A stretch of 7,071 nt of DNA from Frankiales bacterium. GTDB taxonomy: Bacteria; Actinomycetota; Actinomycetes; Mycobacteriales; SCTD01. Location: contig JAODNB010000088.1 in the NCBI GenBank assembly GCA_025464795.1, positions 1-7,071 on the forward strand, given 5' to 3'. The translations under genes were made by a program, and so were the position numbers. Of this stretch, positions 4,935 through 7,071 are shown piece after piece; positions within the stretch are counted from its first letter, which is position 1; each line of letters starts with the position of its first letter. Below the pieces are notes generated by a model that did not search any database, was not told the origin of the DNA, and saw only the letters and a list, made by a program, of their open reading frames with translations.

Positions 4935-6134
4935 ATGCCCCTGGTCCTGCTCGTCCTGTCCGCGGTCGGGCTCGTCGCCGTGCTGAACGGCCTGCGTCCC
5001 GTCCGGTTCGCGCCCTTGCTCATCCCCTCCTTCTTCGCGGCCTGGCTGACCGTCGAGCTTGCCCCTCAGCTGCTGCTGCTCACCGGAATCGGCCTCGGCG
5101 TCCTCGTCGCCCTGGGTGCCCTCTCCGGCGTCGGCTGGGTCGGTCTCGCGCTCTCCGCGGCCGTCGCGGCGGGGCTGGTCGCGATGATCGCGCAGGCAGA
5201 GCGCGCCGCTCAGGTCGCCGACGAGGCGCTGTCGTCCTGGCCGGACCCGGTCGAGCCGGCCGAGAAGCACGTCAGCTCCCTGCTCAGGAGGTTCTTCGTC
5301 CCGATGGCCTTCACCGACCCGGAGGTGGTGCGGCTGACCGACATCGCCTACGGCGACGACAAGCGGCACGTCCTGGACGTCTACCACCGCACGGACCGGC
5401 CCACCGGTTGCCCGACGCTCGTGCAGGTGCACGGAGGCGGCTGGATGATCGGGGACAAGAAGGAGCAGGGCCGGCCGCTCATGCTGCACCTGACGAAGGC
5501 GGGCTGGGTCTGCTTCGCGCCCAACTACCGGCTCTCGCCCCGGGCCACCTTCCCCGACCACCTCATCGACGTGAAGCGCGCCATCGCCTGGGTGCGCGAG
5601 CACGGGCACGAGTACGGCGCGGACCCAGGCTTCCTCGTCCTCACGGGAGGCTCCGCCGGGGGCCACCTGGCCGCCCTCGCCGCCCTGACGCCGAACGACC
5701 CGGAGTACCAGCCCGGCTTCGAGGAGGCCGACACCTCGGTGCAGGGCTGCGCTCCCTACTACGGCGTGTACGACATCGCGGGTGAGACCGGGCACCGGGC
5801 CGTCAAGCTGCGCAACCGCACGCTCATGGCGCGCAAGGTCATGAAGACCAAGGACCACGTCGCGTACGAGAAGGCCTCGCCGATCTGGCGGGCGAATGCC
5901 GACGCTCCGCCCTTCCTGGTCATCCACGGCCGCAACGACACCCTGGTCCCGGTCCAGGAGGCTCGGCTGCTGGTGCAGCGCCTTCGTGAGGTGTCCGGCG
6001 AGCCGGTGCTCTACCTGGAGCTGCCCGGGACGCAGCACGCTTTCGACGTGTTCCCCTCGATCCGGTCCGACCACGTCGTCCGCGCGGTGGTCCGGTTCTG
6101 CGAGCTCCTGAGGGCCCGCACCGCCGTCAGGTGA
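4935..6134 (+). CDS. Membrane-anchored alpha/beta hydrolase, hormone-sensitive-lipase type esterase
   Basis: A 399-residue carboxylesterase. Residues 1-86 are almost wholly hydrophobic and should form about three membrane helices (near 2-20, 25-62 and 67-86), holding the enzyme at the membrane. The catalytic domain, about residues 130-395, has the oxyanion-hole HGGGW (166-170), the nucleophile elbow GGSAGG with Ser240, an acid at Asp335 (HGRNDTLVP) and His368 (TQHAF), a complete triad of the alpha/beta hydrolase fold-3 / Lip-family type. It resembles the larger mycobacterial Lip esterases (LipC, LipM, LipQ), which as remembered also lie beside WS/DGAT genes. It is transcribed divergently from the WS/DGAT gene over 74 bases and could release fatty acids from membrane or stored esters. 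The ATG at 4935 is the first start available after the intergenic region. Its 3' end overlaps the opposing dehydrogenase gene by 8 bases. Confidence 0.9.
   Translation: MPLVLLVLSAVGLVAVLNGLRPVRFAPLLIPSFFAAWLTVELAPQLLLLTGIGLGVLVALGALSGVGWVGLALSAAVAAGLVAMIAQAERAAQVADEALSSWPDPVEPAEKHVSSLLRRFFVPMAFTDPEVVRLTDIAYGDDKRHVLDVYHRTDRPTGCPTLVQVHGGGWMIGDKKEQGRPLMLHLTKAGWVCFAPNYRLSPRATFPDHLIDVKRAIAWVREHGHEYGADPGFLVLTGGSAGGHLAALAALTPNDPEYQPGFEEADTSVQGCAPYYGVYDIAGETGHRAVKLRNRTLMARKVMKTKDHVAYEKASPIWRANADAPPFLVIHGRNDTLVPVQEARLLVQRLREVSGEPVLYLELPGTQHAFDVFPSIRSDHVVRAVVRFCELLRARTAVR
6127..6134. other. Convergent overlap of two coding regions
   Basis: The bases TCAGGTGA contain the esterase TGA (6132-6134, plus) and the dehydrogenase TGA (6129-6127, minus). 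The two transcripts must overlap at their 3' ends, and no hairpin terminator is visible between the genes. Confidence 0.9.
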
Positions 6135-7071
6135 CGACGAGGCCCTTGCCGGTGATGACAGGCAGGTCAAGCGCGGTCACGAGACCGGGCTGGGCGGCGA
6201 CGACCGCGGGGATCGCGTTCACCAGGCGCATCGCGGTGGCCTTGAGCCCGGCGGTGTTGTGGTCACCGTCGGTGCCCATGAGCTGCAGGTCGAGGGTGTA
6301 GTTCGGCTCGCCGGTCACGACCACGCGGTAGCAGCCCTGGCCGGCCGGCTTGGGCCAGGAGGCACCAAGGTCGTCGTGCAGCCGGGTGACGTGCTCGAGG
6401 ACGATGACGGCCTTGCCGTTCTTCATGCCTCGGACCTCGAAGTGCAGCGCTCCCACAGTGCCCTTCTCGATGGTGCCGCTGTCGACCTCGAAGGTCTCGT
6501 GCGCCGGCTCCTGCTCGAACCACTCGGTGATCTCGTCAAGCTCGACGCCGAGCCCGGCGGCGAGCTGCGAGACGACCGAGCCCCAGGCCATGGTCAGCAC
6601 CCCCTCGTTCAGGAGGAACCCGCGCTCGCCCATCGGCATCCCGAAGCCCATGACGTCGTGCAGGATCATCCACTGGTCGTAGGTGTTGTAGTTGAGCACC
6701 TCGACGCATCGGACCTCCTCGATCCGCTCCGAGATCCCCGTGACCGCAAGGGGAAGCGCGTCGTTCGCGAAGCCCGGGTCGACGCCGTTGACGAACAGCG
6801 AGACGCCGCCGTCCAGCGCCGCCTGCGTCACGCCGGCGGCCAGGTCCACGGCGACACCGGTGGGGTACTGCAGGAACACCGGGCCGCTGGCGACGACGTT
6901 GATGCCGGCGCGCAGCAGCTTCTCGATGTCAGCCAGCGCCTCGAAGATGCGGTTGTCCGCCATCGCGGTGTCGATGACGAGGTCGGGGGCGAGCGCCAGC
7001 ACCTCGTCGACGTCATGGGTGGCCGCGACGCCGAGGGCGGCGGCGAGCTGCCGCACCACGCTGCCCCAGGC
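6127..7071 (-). CDS. NAD(P)-dependent dehydrogenase, dihydrodipicolinate reductase / diaminopentanoate dehydrogenase-like (N-terminus cut by right edge)
   Basis: The visible 314 residues lack the true start; the frame runs to the window edge, and an internal GTG at 7059 is not a convincing start. Relatives are near 350 residues, so about 35-40 are missing, including the glycine-rich dinucleotide-binding loop. Seen are the Rossmann remainder with GVAATHDVDEVLALAPDLVI (visible residues 14-33) and LLRAGINVVASGPVFLQYP (52-70), then NGVDPGFANDALPL and, at the end, RLVNAIPAVVAAQPGLVTAL followed by DLPVITG. That ending is a hallmark of the actinobacterial family related to 2,4-diaminopentanoate dehydrogenase (C-terminal domain PF19328). 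Many members are annotated dihydrodipicolinate reductase, but lysine synthesis is unlikely; the substrate is unknown. It converges on the esterase gene with an 8-base overlap, leaving no room for a separate terminator. Confidence 0.8.
   Translation of the reverse strand, partial: AWGSVVRQLAAALGVAATHDVDEVLALAPDLVIDTAMADNRIFEALADIEKLLRAGINVVASGPVFLQYPTGVAVDLAAGVTQAALDGGVSLFVNGVDPGFANDALPLAVTGISERIEEVRCVEVLNYNTYDQWMILHDVMGFGMPMGERGFLLNEGVLTMAWGSVVSQLAAGLGVELDEITEWFEQEPAHETFEVDSGTIEKGTVGALHFEVRGMKNGKAVIVLEHVTRLHDDLGASWPKPAGQGCYRVVVTGEPNYTLDLQLMGTDGDHNTAGLKATAMRLVNAIPAVVAAQPGLVTALDLPVITGKGLVVT

Noticed and set aside
4848..6170. A 440-codon open frame on the minus strand across the membrane esterase gene
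   Set aside because: Its translation is rich in Arg, Gly, Asp and His with no family resemblance, and it is antisense to a gene with a complete catalytic triad. It is a typical GC-rich shadow frame.
1..7071. Defence island, CRISPR array, mobile element or RNA gene
   Set aside because: All the coding space is explained by lipid or redox metabolic families, and no array, transposase, terminal repeats or tRNA/rRNA-like sequence was seen.

Overview
The window is GC-rich and densely coded, with ATGA-type and abutting gene junctions, GTG and TTG starts, and some genes lacking a Shine-Dalgarno sequence. The families present are a WS/DGAT acyltransferase, an LLM-class (probably F420-dependent) oxidoreductase, a mycobacterial-type sulfotransferase, a DUF1214 protein and a lipase-like esterase. 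Together they point to an actinomycete of the mycobacterial, nocardioform or Nocardioidaceae kind. The genus cannot be decided from the sequence alone.

Layout. From 4860 down to 1 on the minus strand lies a tight run of six genes: WS/DGAT acyltransferase, alpha/beta hydrolase, LLM-class oxidoreductase, NTF2/SnoaL-like protein, DUF1214 protein, and the N-terminus of a sulfotransferase cut by the window edge. The junctions are a 4-base overlap, a 29-base gap, a 7-base overlap, a 64-base gap and a 0-base gap, so this is probably one transcription unit with a possible internal promoter in the 64-base gap. A 74-base divergent region (4861-4934) separates it from a plus-strand gene for a membrane-anchored esterase of the hormone-sensitive-lipase type (4935-6134). 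The esterase converges on, and overlaps by 8 bases, a minus-strand NAD(P)-dependent dehydrogenase of the dihydrodipicolinate reductase/2,4-diaminopentanoate dehydrogenase family that runs off the right edge. There is no gene-free stretch longer than 74 bases, and I saw no RNA gene, mobile element or CRISPR array.

How the genes may work together. A triacylglycerol/wax-ester synthase beside two esterases is the usual actinobacterial storage-lipid arrangement. The oxidoreductase, ketosteroid-isomerase-fold protein, DUF1214 protein and sulfotransferase look like a tailoring or degradation set for a hydrophobic substrate. The 64-base gap before the DUF1214 gene holds a perfect match to the consensus remembered for the sterol-catabolism repressor KstR (TNNAACNNGTTNNA, 1246-1259). 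A sterol, steroid or related lipid is therefore the most testable substrate class, but this is inference. No defence system or other clearly new molecular machine is visible; the regulatory sites and the gene combination are the most interesting parts.
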